Source of the DNA: Intoshia linei
Lineage: Eukaryota; Orthonectida; Rhopaluridae
Direction: 5' to 3'
DNA length: 58,594 bases
Assembly (NCBI GenBank): GCA_001642005.1
Contig: LWCA01000081.1
Location: forward strand, 1 to 58,594
In this document: one piece after another, positions 1-10,764 of the stretch
Position numbering within the stretch: position 1 is the first letter of the stretch
How the letters are laid out: each line of letters begins with the position of its first letter
The notes under the pieces: generated by a model
Databases searched by the model: none
Told to the model about the DNA's origin: nothing
What the model saw: only the letters and a program-made list of their open reading frames with translations
Program-made: the position numbers and the translations under genes

Positions 1-200
1 TTAGATTTACATTTTGGGACAGACGACGATTTAGTAAAAAGAATAAAGTCAAAACTTGAAAATGATTTTAAAAGTTTTAGATGTCTCGTTTTTTTTAAAT
101 TTTTTTAGACGTGTCTTTTAGGGCAGACGACCATATAGAAAAGAGAATAAAGTCAAAACGTGACAATGATTTTCAAAATGTAGAGAGGAGTATTTGAAAT
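1..200. repeat. Two diverged tandem units, about 105 bp apart
   Basis: A block containing GACAGACGACGATTTAG and AGAATAAAGTCAAAAC at about 18-88 recurs in diverged form at about 123-190 (GGCAGACGACCATATAG, then AGAATAAAGTCAAAAC again). Only two units are visible, and the array may continue left of the window. No coding potential is seen. The stretch from 200 to 1145 holds no gene that can be supported, only AT-rich sequence leading into the guanylate cyclase gene. Confidence 0.6.
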
Positions 201-1145
201 TTGTGGCTTTTATCAAAAAAAATTTTGATTAAGAAATTAATATACTGTTAAACATTGTATTGTTGTTACACAGTATATATTGATATATTAATACATAATT
301 TAACATTTAACCATACAATTACCTTAAACGTCACTTAATTTTTACTAATAATTGTTATGTGCTAAATATGCTTAAAATGTGTGTCTGCTTTTGTGTACCA
401 TTTATTTACATTTGCCAGAAAACTGACTATCTTGAAAATTCTAGCCATTTTTTGTTTACGAAGAAATTAAGATAAATGTCAAAGTTAACAATTGGCAATT
501 TTATAAATACCAACAACAACAAACACCACAAGTTATCTTTATAATATAAATTTCAAAGTTTTTCCGGTGTCAGAAAATGACATCTTCATTGTTGATCACA
601 AAATTTGTTATAAACTAACAAACCAAGAGTCTTAGAATTTAAATAAACACAAATTTAAAGTTATTTTTAACACTATTGCAGGCTTATGTTTACAAATTTT
701 GCTTGAAATTTATATCTTCAAGCTATCCTTTCATTCTAACGCTTTAAATGGATTATCATATCACACAAGAGCATGATGTTGCATTTAGTACCCAAAAACA
801 ATGGATTCTTTACATCATTAATGTTAGTGAGAATTACTTTATTATTTAGCAATTAACATTTTTATAAACTACATATACTGTATTTTATGGATATTTATGT
901 TAAATATTGATATATTAAATGAATGCGTTGTTTGTCTTCCATTTTTTTAATAGGCATATAACACGACATATTAACAATCTAGGGCTATTTTAAAGTTAGT
1001 ATATAAATGGGTTAATTATATCCGATTTTTTTTGGTGTAGATAAAATTGCTAATTGTACTGATTTTCAAGAATAAGTGTTAAAATTGTCTCAAATGACCT
1101 ATATAATTAGTTATGAAATGAAATCATTTTTATTTTAAAAATATT

Positions 1146-4100
1146 ATGTACGGATTATTAGTAAGTCCCATGTTAACAGGGCTAAAGATAAAGTATGATT
1201 TCGTAGAAGAATTGTTGGAAGAGGTGGGCATTAACGTTAACATACAGGTAAAAATAAAAAATAAATGTTTTTGCATTTATTAGATGCACAATCGATACAA
1301 CGATAATGTAATCTATGACTTTCTCGAAAGGTTGTCGAAAAAATTAAACACTCCAATTGCAACGCTTTTATATGAGTCTGGAGCTTATTTTGTAAAATAT
1401 TTATTTGAAAATGGATACAGAAAGTATATTCTCAGCATTGGGCGCAACTATATAGAATTATTGGACAATATAGATAATGTTTTTTTATTTTTATAATTTT
1501 TAATATGTTACAGATTCATACATATTTGAAATATACTTATACTAGCTTGTGTCCGCCTATTTTTGTTCTAAAAAAAATAGACGAAAATAGCTATAATTTA
1601 CATTATTCATCGTCACGAAAATACTTTTGTCATTATGCTCACGGAATTTTGTATTATATTGCCAAATTGGTTTATAATACAGAAGTAGATGTTGATATCA
1701 TTGAGAATATTGTATCAAATAAAGAAATTTCGGTAAATTTTCTCATTAAAATTGCTATTGAACAGAATGATCAAGAAAAAATTATAAAAAATACAAAATT
1801 GTGTTCACTTACTCAATATTTAGCTACATTTAACTTTTACATTATATTTGATAAATATTTAAACATTACACATACAAGCCAATCATTTGATTATATAAAT
1901 TCTTCCTTGATAAATAGTTTTTTTCAAGAGTATATTTATTTGGAGCATCCCAAGATTAGAATTATCAATCTCACGAAAGTATTGTATTTTTAATATCATT
2001 TTTATTATTATTATTAGCTGTTGCATTATCCAAATATAATGAGCATTGTTGTCTCTATGACCGATAACGATGATAGTACTACAACTAGTTTGACTACTAC
2101 AAAATATGAAATAAAAATGGCTGGAATGTTGCATTGTGTTAACGATGACATTATCGTTATGTACTGCCTCCCCAAGTAATTATTATAAGTTATTACAAGT
2201 AACTCTTATTTTGGTCCGATTACTACAGCATCGATATTACTTTTTTTCTGTAATCATAACATACATTTCTGAGGTTGAAATTTTCAAGGACAGATTAATT
2301 GGCTGTGAACCATAAGAATTTTAATTACAACAAAGCAATATATTTTAAACCGATTAAATCAATTGTTTAGGATACAAAATTTCATAGATCTCAAACAGAA
2401 AAAAATGTTCATTTCAGATTTATCATCACATGATGGAACAAGAAACTACATTATTAAACATAATAATCAACGAAATACAATGAATCATCTTATAGAAAAG
2501 GTAATTTTTTATGTTTATAAGGTGATTGCAAACACAAAAAGGTTGAAAACCACTGGTCTAAACAATTTAATTATCTAATTCTAAGACTTATTTTTAAAAA
2601 AAAAAGTAATATGTGGTTTTGATCGTGTAAATACACTTTTTTGAGGTTGACATTTATCATAATGCTTATGATTTTATAAACTATTCTAAAATGTAAGTTT
2701 TATAAAATTGTCTTTTTTAAAAAAAAGGTAATCTGGTGTTTTTACCATCTAGGTATAAGTTTCTTGGGTGAGATTACGTAATGTTAATGATTTTAAAACG
2801 AGTCCCAGAATATTTGTTTTGTAAAATTTTAAGGCTGATTTTATTTTTAAAATAAGCGGAAATTGTGTTTATAATCCTGAAAGACTCCATTTTTGAAAAA
2901 GTAACCTACATAAAAACTTGACTCTTTAAAAATTCTACTACAATTAGGGGTTTGTTACATTTTAAGATTTTTAATATTTTAAATAAACTGTAACATACAC
3001 GCCTAAACTAAAATAAATACTCCAAAATTCAGAATACATGTTTGACAGTCAGATGTCATTATTGAAAGTTTTAAATTAAGATTTGTATGTTTGGTCAATC
3101 TAATCAGCTATAATACCATAAAAAACATTTTTTTAACATTTTAATATTTTTAACAGTAATTTTTTTTAATTCTAAGAATGTTTTCATTTAAAAAGAAAAG
3201 GTAATTTCTTGTTTTTGCCCTGAAGATATAATAAATAAATTTTTTTAAATTTAAATTTATGATAATATTTATGATTTTAAAATCTGTATCAGAGTGTATA
3301 TTTTTTAAATTCTTGAACTCGTTTGATTTTCAAAAAAAAGGTAACTTGCGGTTTGTTACAGGTAAGATGTGCAATTTGGAGGTCGAAATTTATCTTATTT
3401 CACCCGGAAAAAACTGTATTAGAAATGTGGACTTTATAAAATCTAACACTGGTAGTTATTGAAATAAACGATAACACACACACAGACAAACAGGGCATTT
3501 TATGTAAGTAAGGATGTATAATATTCATTTAGCAACATAAACAATGTTTAAAGAAAATCCAACAAGTTAAAAATATTTATATCGACATTGATAACGTTAA
3601 TGAACTTATACATGAATTATTTCCGAGTGAAATTGCTATTCAGTATTGTAATGGAGAAAATATTTCAGGGTATTGTCAGGTTAGATGAATATTATTTTAA
3701 AAATCTTTATAGTCTTTATAGTGTCCAACCGGGTCTAATTAATATTAATTAATTTTGTTTATTACATTAATTTAGCAAATAGACGTAGCATCAGTATTAT
3801 TTACGAAAATAAATGGATTTTATGAAATTTCTTTGAAATTGGAAGTAATCGAATTGATAAAATTTCTAAACAACTTATTTGAAATTATTGATAAAATTAC
3901 TGATAGTTACAATGTATATAAGGTTTAAAAGTTTAAAAATACAATTTTATTTGCCACAAATTAGGTTGAAACAGTATCTGATTCATACATGGTATTTTCG
4001 TTACTCAAAATTAGTTACTTTAATTTAGGTGGTGTGTGGTGCGCCAACACAAAATGATGAACATGCCGACATTATCTGTGATTTTGCTTTGGAGGTTTAC

Positions 4101-5508
4101 GATGTTTCTAAAAATATAAAAAATCCAATAAACACCAGTGAAAATATTCAAATGTGCATTGGTAAACTTTTATAGAAATACATTAAATTCAAAAAAGGAA
4201 TAAATTGTGGTTCAATTGTTACTGGAATTATAGGAAACAAAATTTTTAGATATTGCTTATTCGGTGACACTGTCAATACCGCATCTCGAATGACGACAAA
4301 TTGTGAACCCGAAAAAATACAATTAACTCAAAACGTCATAAAAAATTTAACTCAACCCTATAATTATATTTTCGACGATGGCAGAGAAATAGAGATAAAG
4401 GTTTCAATTTTCATTTATATTTTTTTGTTAGTTTTGTTAATTAATTAATTAATACCGGATCTGAATCGTATTTCGAATAGATTGAGTTGACTATGATTTT
4501 CCTATGAATCTCTCTTTAGGTCTAAATTAAGGTGTACGATGTACGATAATTAGATAAAAAGTCTATTATATATTTATGTAATTTATTTGAGTAATATAAA
4601 TTTTATGCTTTATTTAGGGTAAAGGTAATATGAAAACATTTTATTTGATGCAACACTCTGACGTCGGACGTGATAAAGCTGTTAATAGATGTACATCATT
4701 TATAAATAAAAGAATAGATTTAAAAAAAGAAAAAAAAATCTATGGGAAGACAAAACAAGTGGTACGAACGGCTTTTAATGTAAATAAATTTGTCGAAAAT
4801 TCTTTAAGATTGGAAAATGATAATGTCGATCAAGGTGACGTGATCAATAGTAAATCTATTACTCATATTAGACATAACCATTCAGCGATGGAAATAGTAT
4901 CTGAAACCCACAATGTTGAACCAAACTGCGCTAAGAGGAATAATATATTAATTCCAACAATAATGAAAAATGATATTATTAGAAACGGAGAAACTCAATA
5001 TACAGAAACTAATTTTATAGTTGGTAATAGTTCACAGTTGAATCCCACCGAGCCATCAAAAGCACCATTACCAAAGAATGAAACAGTATCGAATGAAAAT
5101 AATAACGATTTTACCGAAAATGACAAAATCGAAAATGTAGTTAAAAAAGATTTAACCGAAGATGAAGGATTAACGAATGAAATTCAAAATTATTCAAATG
5201 AAAATGAAACAGTAACCAATGTAGTTAAAAGCGAGTTAACCAGAAATCCTACAATAACAATTGAAGATTTATCTAATGAAACTAATAATGTATTAACCGA
5301 AAATCAACAAGATTTAAAAGAATGTTATCAAGCTACATTACATAGCAAAGATTGTAATTATGTTAAGAGTAATAATATGCGAAATGAGAAACGTTTTTCT
5401 AAAAATCTCAAATCTATGGAATGTGAATATGAAGATTTAAGTGAAAATGCATATATTAACGAGAAAAGTAATACTTTTTGTAATTATGATTTATTACTGC
5501 CATCCTGA
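1146..5508 (+). CDS. Soluble guanylate cyclase, beta-like subunit (H-NOX haem receptor), 11 exons, about 865 aa
   Basis: Haem-based gas receptor that makes cGMP in the cytosol as a dimer. Exons: 1146-1247, 1284-1478, 1514-1978, 2018-2175, 2371-2500, 3533-3679, 3776-3922, 3965-3991, 4029-4161, 4198-4400, 4618-5508; all phases agree. The start MYGLL is the family N-terminus. In the H-NOX domain, His101 aligns with the haem-ligand His105 of beta1, and Tyr130-Ser132-Arg134 form the YxSxR haem-propionate motif. HNOBA/PAS and a short signalling helix follow. In the cyclase domain Glu450 and Cys521 (guanine choice), Asp454, Asn528 and Arg532 are kept, but Lys410 replaces the first metal-binding Asp, as expected of a beta subunit that needs an alpha partner. 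Residues 570-865 are an Asn/Glu-rich tail, recalling atypical Gyc88E-type subunits. Intron 5 (1,032 nt) is filled by family A repeats. Family assignment is secure; alpha/beta subtype less so. Confidence 0.93.
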
Positions 5509-5718
5509 AAATTGAGCATAAAAATAAATATTAACCGAAAAAAAGCTTGCAATTTGCAACTTTACAGACACAAACAGACAAGACATCCGTTTTTAGCAAA
5601 TTTTACTTTTTTAGTAAGACCTTTGAAAAATTTAAGAAATAAGGTTTTTAAGCAAATAGTTGAGGCTCCACTACAGCTCGCTGTATCTATCAATGGTCTT
5701 AAATTTAGAATTTCCTGA
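5509..5718 (+). other. In-frame open extension after the cyclase stop codon
   Basis: The guanylate cyclase frame stops at TGA 5506-5508 and then stays open for another 69 codons to a second TGA at 5716-5718. The extension is basic (many Lys and Arg), unlike the acidic Asn/Glu-rich tail before it. It could be chance, 3' UTR, readthrough, a hidden small intron over the stop, or an assembly error. TGA is used as a normal stop by other genes here (serpin 2, SH3 protein), so a changed genetic code is not supported. Confidence 0.3.
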
Positions 5719-7750
5719 ATCTCCTGTTTTAACAGAAACGTTTGGTGAGTAAGAAAGGCGTATCTTTGTAAGATTGAAATTTTTTGTAAATATTAATTAT
5801 AATTAATTGGAAATAACTGTATTAGCAATGACTTTTTATAATTAGTAGGATTATTAGTTGTTAGATTCAAGTTTTTGGGGTTGCCATTGATGGCAATGCT
5901 TATGATATTAAAAACTGGTCTAGAAATTGGTGTTTTTTAAAGAAGGGTAATTTTGGGTTTTAACCATGACACCTTTACGGACCCGTGGAAAGGAGCACTA
6001 CGTCCATATGACCGGCCCTACAATCATGAGGACTTACTTTTTAAATTTATTAATACGTAATGTTGGAAACTTTCTTAAGTATACAGTATATATAAGTATA
6101 TATAAGTACCAAAAATTCGATAATCAATGCGATTTTCAACGGTTATTTTTAATTTTTAGATATTGAACGATCGATTAAGCAATGTATAGAGGTCCCATTT
6201 TTAAAACATTTTTATATTGATTTTCTCATAAGATCATATTAAATTGGATGATTTAATGAAATATGTTGAAAATCATTAGATTTGCTAAATCATCAAAATT
6301 TTCGTATTCAGCTCTTGGGGTGACCAGTCACCCCCATGAGAAGCACTGCATTAATCCTACTATTGTTATTTATTCCGATTCAGATAAATGATAAATATGG
6401 TGTTAAAATATATGAGTGAATTAAGGATTAATTTAAATTGAAAATTATTAATTAAAACTTGCCGATATTAAAATTTAAAGAAAACTATTTTGTTAGGCTT
6501 AAAATTTAGGTCTAGAGTAAACTTTCTCAATGTCGAAGTAAATTTTGTGCGGCCGTAGTATCAATGAGAAAAGTAGCATTGTGGCTAAATTGTTGAAAAG
6601 GTTGTGTACCCCTGATCTAGATCAATGTTTCCCAAACCTTTTCCACGGTAGATCACTTGTCTAAAAAAATTTCCTTTCATCCTAAACACGTTACTAATGT
6701 AACGTTATATGTTTTTATTATATTTTCTTTTTTAAATCGAAAATTTTTCGATATTCCATTTGAAGTGGTAGCTTCAATAGTGTAATTAAAAAACTATTCA
6801 TTTTAAACGTACTTATGCCGAATCTACCGTTTTCGAGATCCTTATTTTGAGGGACTTTGAGGAAATTTTTTTAAAATGATGGCATCAATTTACTATATTG
6901 AACTTAAACAAATTCTTGAATATCGTAACTAATTTGTGTGATAAATTTAAAGTATCAACTCAAGGGTCTTAAAGAGGTCGATAGGGTTATTGAACACAAT
7001 AATTCGTTTACAATTTTTTAAAAGCATATTTTTCAGTTTATGAGTGGCCACGAGCTTGCTAGGTCGGTTCTGACAAGTACTATCGAACTAAGTTAAATTG
7101 TTACATAGATTAAATACAACACATGTGAAAATTATTCACGTTATTAAGTAAAACGTAACTTCGTTTTGATAAAATGATGTTTATGTTCACTAATAATAAT
7201 AATAAATGATCGATAATGAATAATATTCTAATTTAATTTAATTGTTAAAAAAGGTTTTTCTTGTGGACCACTTCGGGACCTACTGTATCTAGATTCTAGA
7301 TACAAAATTTCAACTTCAGAAATCTACACATTCCCGGTGAAAAATAACTTTAAAAATATAATCAACCAAAAAGCAAATTGGTTGGTTACCCTAAGGGTGG
7401 TAACCTTGTATATAGTTGTTATGATTATGTCTTTATGAAAATTCAAAATTTAAAACAAATTATAAAGAATACAGCTTTTTCCATGTCAGAAATAAAAATT
7501 TTCACACTCAAAAAAGGACTTACTATTGACATGTTTACTAAAATATTAATTTAGATGATGGGATTTTGGAAAAATTAAAGAATATATTGATGTGTAGAAA
7601 TGGGAATCAAACAACATCAAAAATGTGTTCAATTCAGTAATATAATTTGTGTTTCATCTATTGCATGTATCTATTAAATGTATTGATAATGTACTAATTT
7701 CCAATTTATTCATATAAATTTTAAAGAGATTGAAATGTTTATTGATTATT
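5719..7750. repeat. Repeat-filled intergenic stretch (family A fragment, hAT-like end, family B copy)
   Basis: No supported gene. A partial family A repeat lies at about 5730-5975. A sequence resembling a hAT end (CAATGTTTCCCAAACC) sits near 6624, and 7260-7300 has the matching 'TGTGGACCACTTCGGGACC' style of the opposite end, but no clean target duplication was found. A reverse-oriented family B MITE spans about 6825-7085 and ends in GCTAGGTCGGTTCTG. From 7300 to 7750 only AT-rich sequence is seen, probably the 3' flank of the minus-strand gene that follows. Confidence 0.5.
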
Positions 7751-8319
7751 TTATAATTTCAGATTTTTTCTATGAACGTTTTGTAAATATTGCGTGATAT
7801 TGAAATTATCAACCATAAAATGTAATTTATTGACAAGTTGAATACTTGTTGATAGTATCATTTTCTCTTTTATTGAATAATGATAAAATACCTTTTCCGT
7901 AATAAAGTAAATAATAATGTACATATTTATAAAATTGATGCAATCCTTTCGTGTGACGGACCATTTGCTTTCGTATTGTAAAATTAAATAAAATTCATTT
8001 GCTGCATAGGGCAAATATAGAATAAACGCCGGAGACAGTAATGAAACGCAAAAATTGGCTATAAGGGTTTCTATTTTTAATAAAATACAATTGTTTTTAC
8101 ACTTTACAATAAGGTAATTCAACATTGTGTTATGTATGTATATAGAAGTGTTAGTAAATATCTATCTGGATAGTATTGCATTTTCAAATAAAAATCGTTC
8201 AATATAATGCCAAATACCTTTATATGAGTGTAGTTTGAATGGGTGGCATTAAAACCTTGTTGGCTTGAAAATACCATTATCATAATCATTGCTAAAATCA
8301 ATTTGCTGAGATATTTCAT
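7751..8319 (-). CDS. Small putatively secreted protein, paralogue of the gene at 26890-27484
   Basis: Function not recognised. The first exon starts MKYLSKLILAMIMIMVF, a typical signal peptide, and the open frame runs from 8319 to a stop near 8119. The second part is open in another frame from about 8065 down to the stop at 7751 and includes NEFYLILQYESKW and NITQYLQN. A short intron (for example 8126 back to about 8064, phase 1) would join the two frames, but the exact junction is uncertain. The gene at 26890-27484 matches both halves at many positions (start MKNLSKL, then DEYYLILNYKSVW and NVTEYVQKN), which argues that both frames are coding. AT-rich base use is like the neighbours. It could be a secreted effector, a peptide precursor or a decaying gene family. 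Confidence 0.5.
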
Positions 8320-8798
8320 TAAATTAAAAGTTTCTGGATACTAAAATCTTATATATGACTGTTTGCTTTGAAAACTGCATGGAATATATAAATATAATAA
8401 ACGTTGTTAATGTATGTTTACAATTAACTCATCAAACAATTTCATCAAATAAGACAAATTTATTCTACTGTTAGGGGACCAAGGTATAGAATTTAAAATT
8501 TCGATAGTTACTAGTTATCTAGCATGCCAATATATGTAAAGTGGCAACATGGACGTAAAAAGTTAAAAACTAATAAAAAAAAGATTACATTTAACTACTT
8601 TTATTATATACTAATGAGTTTCTGCTGTTTCGCAGTATTCTCGGTGACATTTTGGATATTTCATTTGAAAAAAATTATGAAAATGATTTATATCGTGTGA
8701 CGACTCGAATCTAGAAGAATTGAACAATAAATATTTATTATTACATAAACATCAACAGCAAAGAATAAATTGGTACATTCATGGAATATAAACAAAAC

Positions 8799-9041
8799 TT
8801 AACCATACCTAATTGATTAAAACGTTTTTAATAAAAATAAGTGACAAATAAACCTAGGTCTAGAAACAAGAATATAATATTCCTTGAGTTTGTTCATGTA
8901 GCCCAAAAATTCTCCATCGTTTTTAAATTCATTGGGTGGAAGTGGAGGACCAAATATTAGATAGTTTCCACTTTCACACATTAATTGAGATAGTGATATT
9001 AATAACAAAATCAGCATAAAAATATTTTTAATCGCAAACAT
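8799..9041 (-). CDS. Neuropeptide Y/F-like precursor, two exons, 65 aa, ending RPRY-Gly
   Basis: Putative secreted neuropeptide of the NPY/NPF family, which acts through G-protein-coupled receptors. Exon 1 is 9041-8854: signal peptide residues 1-22 (hydrophobic LILLLISLSQLMC), then a peptide with a Pro-rich start (GPPLPPNEF) and an amphipathic helix ending MNKLKEYYILVSRP. A 45-nt GT-AG intron (8853-8809) splits the last Arg codon after its second base, the position known for NPY/NPF genes. Exon 2 is only 10 nt (8808-8799) and adds Arg completion, Tyr, Gly and TAA. The product ends R-P-R-Y-G: Gly would supply the C-terminal amide with no dibasic site and no flanking peptide. The predicted mature peptide is about 42 residues. 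If the intron is kept, the frame reads RPRF and then ten unrelated residues. Assignment rests on motif, size and intron phase. Confidence 0.8.
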
Positions 9042-10764
9042 TATAAAATAATTACAATTTTATAAGTGTATTGATGTTTCAATTACAAATGTAGAATAAT
9101 TTTACATGAATGTGGTTCGATGTTTACAAAATCAATTTTTTTAAACATGTAATGTTTCAAATTGAATTTATTTAAGCACCCTTTATTATATAGTCATTTA
9201 AATGCAAACATTTAAAACATTATTATTATATGGAATTTTTTTAAGTTTGTCAATATACACCTAGTATCGATCTTGTAAAATTTACGTTAATCAATCAAAA
9301 CTACATTTATAATGTATATGTACTAATATATTATAAATTATATGTACAATTAATTTTATTAAATTTTATGCGTTTATTGGGTCTTTTTATACATTGTATC
9401 ATGCTGGTGTAGATTTAAAAATTTAATTTTTATATTTATTAATACTGTTGCGTAAAATATGTTAATATTGTATTTATAATTGATGGATTGATTGATTCAA
9501 AATTACATATTTTAATATGACAACCAAACCCAAACAGGCGTGTATTTTTGTATATAATTTTTTAGTACAGCTTTTTTATACAATTCCCAAAATATGTAGT
9601 GGGTAAATTTTCTACATCAGTTATTTTTAACCCTTTTTGTATTTGAATAATTTTCTATGAATTTAGTGTGTCTGTCTATGTAAAAATTTATTTAGAAAAC
9701 AAGCGGTTCCAGAATTTTAATACTCAAATTCTAAATTTGTTTTTTCTGGTGGAGAATGTAAGGTTAATAACCTAAAAAATTGTCATAAATAAAATGAATT
9801 CAAGAAAAAATTTTAAATACCTACAGTACTTTCTCCTTCATTAACGCATTTCAGATGAAGCAATGTTACCCATTCTTTAATCCTTTCAATATTTAAAAAC
9901 TGAATTCTAAATACTATGTATGTCTGCGTGTTACTGTTTATTTAAACAATTAACAGTTGTACAATTGAAAAAACCATTGTATTTAATACTGTTTTTCGCG
10001 GGTCGTGTTTATATCTAAGTTTAATTTTCTGAAATTGAGTCTTTCAATGTTAAAACCTCAATTTGCCCTTTTTTTAAAAATAAAATCAGTCCAAAAATAT
10101 AAAAAACAAAAATTAGAGGACGCGTTTTAAAATCATTAATATTTTCTTATATAATATAATATAATATTTTAAAAGTGAAAAATGTTCCAATATTTTATAA
10201 AACAAATTCTGGGATAGTTTTTAAAACATAAGCATAATAATAAATCACAACATTAAAAAGTATATTTTCATGATTAAAACCTGGATTACTTTTTTATAAA
10301 AATGAAAATAGTCCTAGAATGTAAAAAAAATTGCAGCTTATACAGTTATCTCCAGTAAACGCAAAAAATTTTTTTAGTCTCAAAAAATAAGGATTTCACG
10401 GTCAAAAAAGTACCGTGGTATTAATGTCTTAATAAAAGAGTTATGTGGGGGTTTGATTGTTAAAATGTATTTTTTTGAGTTTACGATTAACCCTTGTCAG
10501 TGACAAGTTTTCACACCTCCCACGATGTTAACTTGATATTTTAAATTTATCACACAAAATACAATGGATAATATTTTTAAATGTTGAATTTTGAAAGATG
10601 ATGACTTCATTTTACAAAAATTTAGTCGAGCCCTCCTAAGAGGTATCGGAGTACGATAGGTTCGGCTCTGTCTGCACGCATTTACTAAATATAAGTCACT
10701 GATAAGTAAGCGTTATTTTTAAAAAATAATTTGGGTTTAATTAAAAATTCACATAAATAATAAT
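9042..10764. repeat. Repeat-bearing intergenic stretch (family A, minus; family B)
   Basis: No supported gene. From 9042 to about 10000 only AT-rich sequence is seen. A reverse-strand family A piece lies at about 10010-10440 (its AAACCTCAATTTGCCC and GATTAAAACCTGGATTAC are complements of the family signature). The right part of a family B MITE runs from about 10515 to 10673 and ends in GATAGGTTCGGCTCTG, the clean terminal inverted repeat of that family. The beta-tubulin 3' end follows. Confidence 0.55.

Noticed and set aside
5506-5508. Reassigned TGA codon (altered genetic code)
   Set aside because: Serpin 2 and the SH3 membrane protein end at TGA at sensible places, and internal TGA is absent from the conserved genes.
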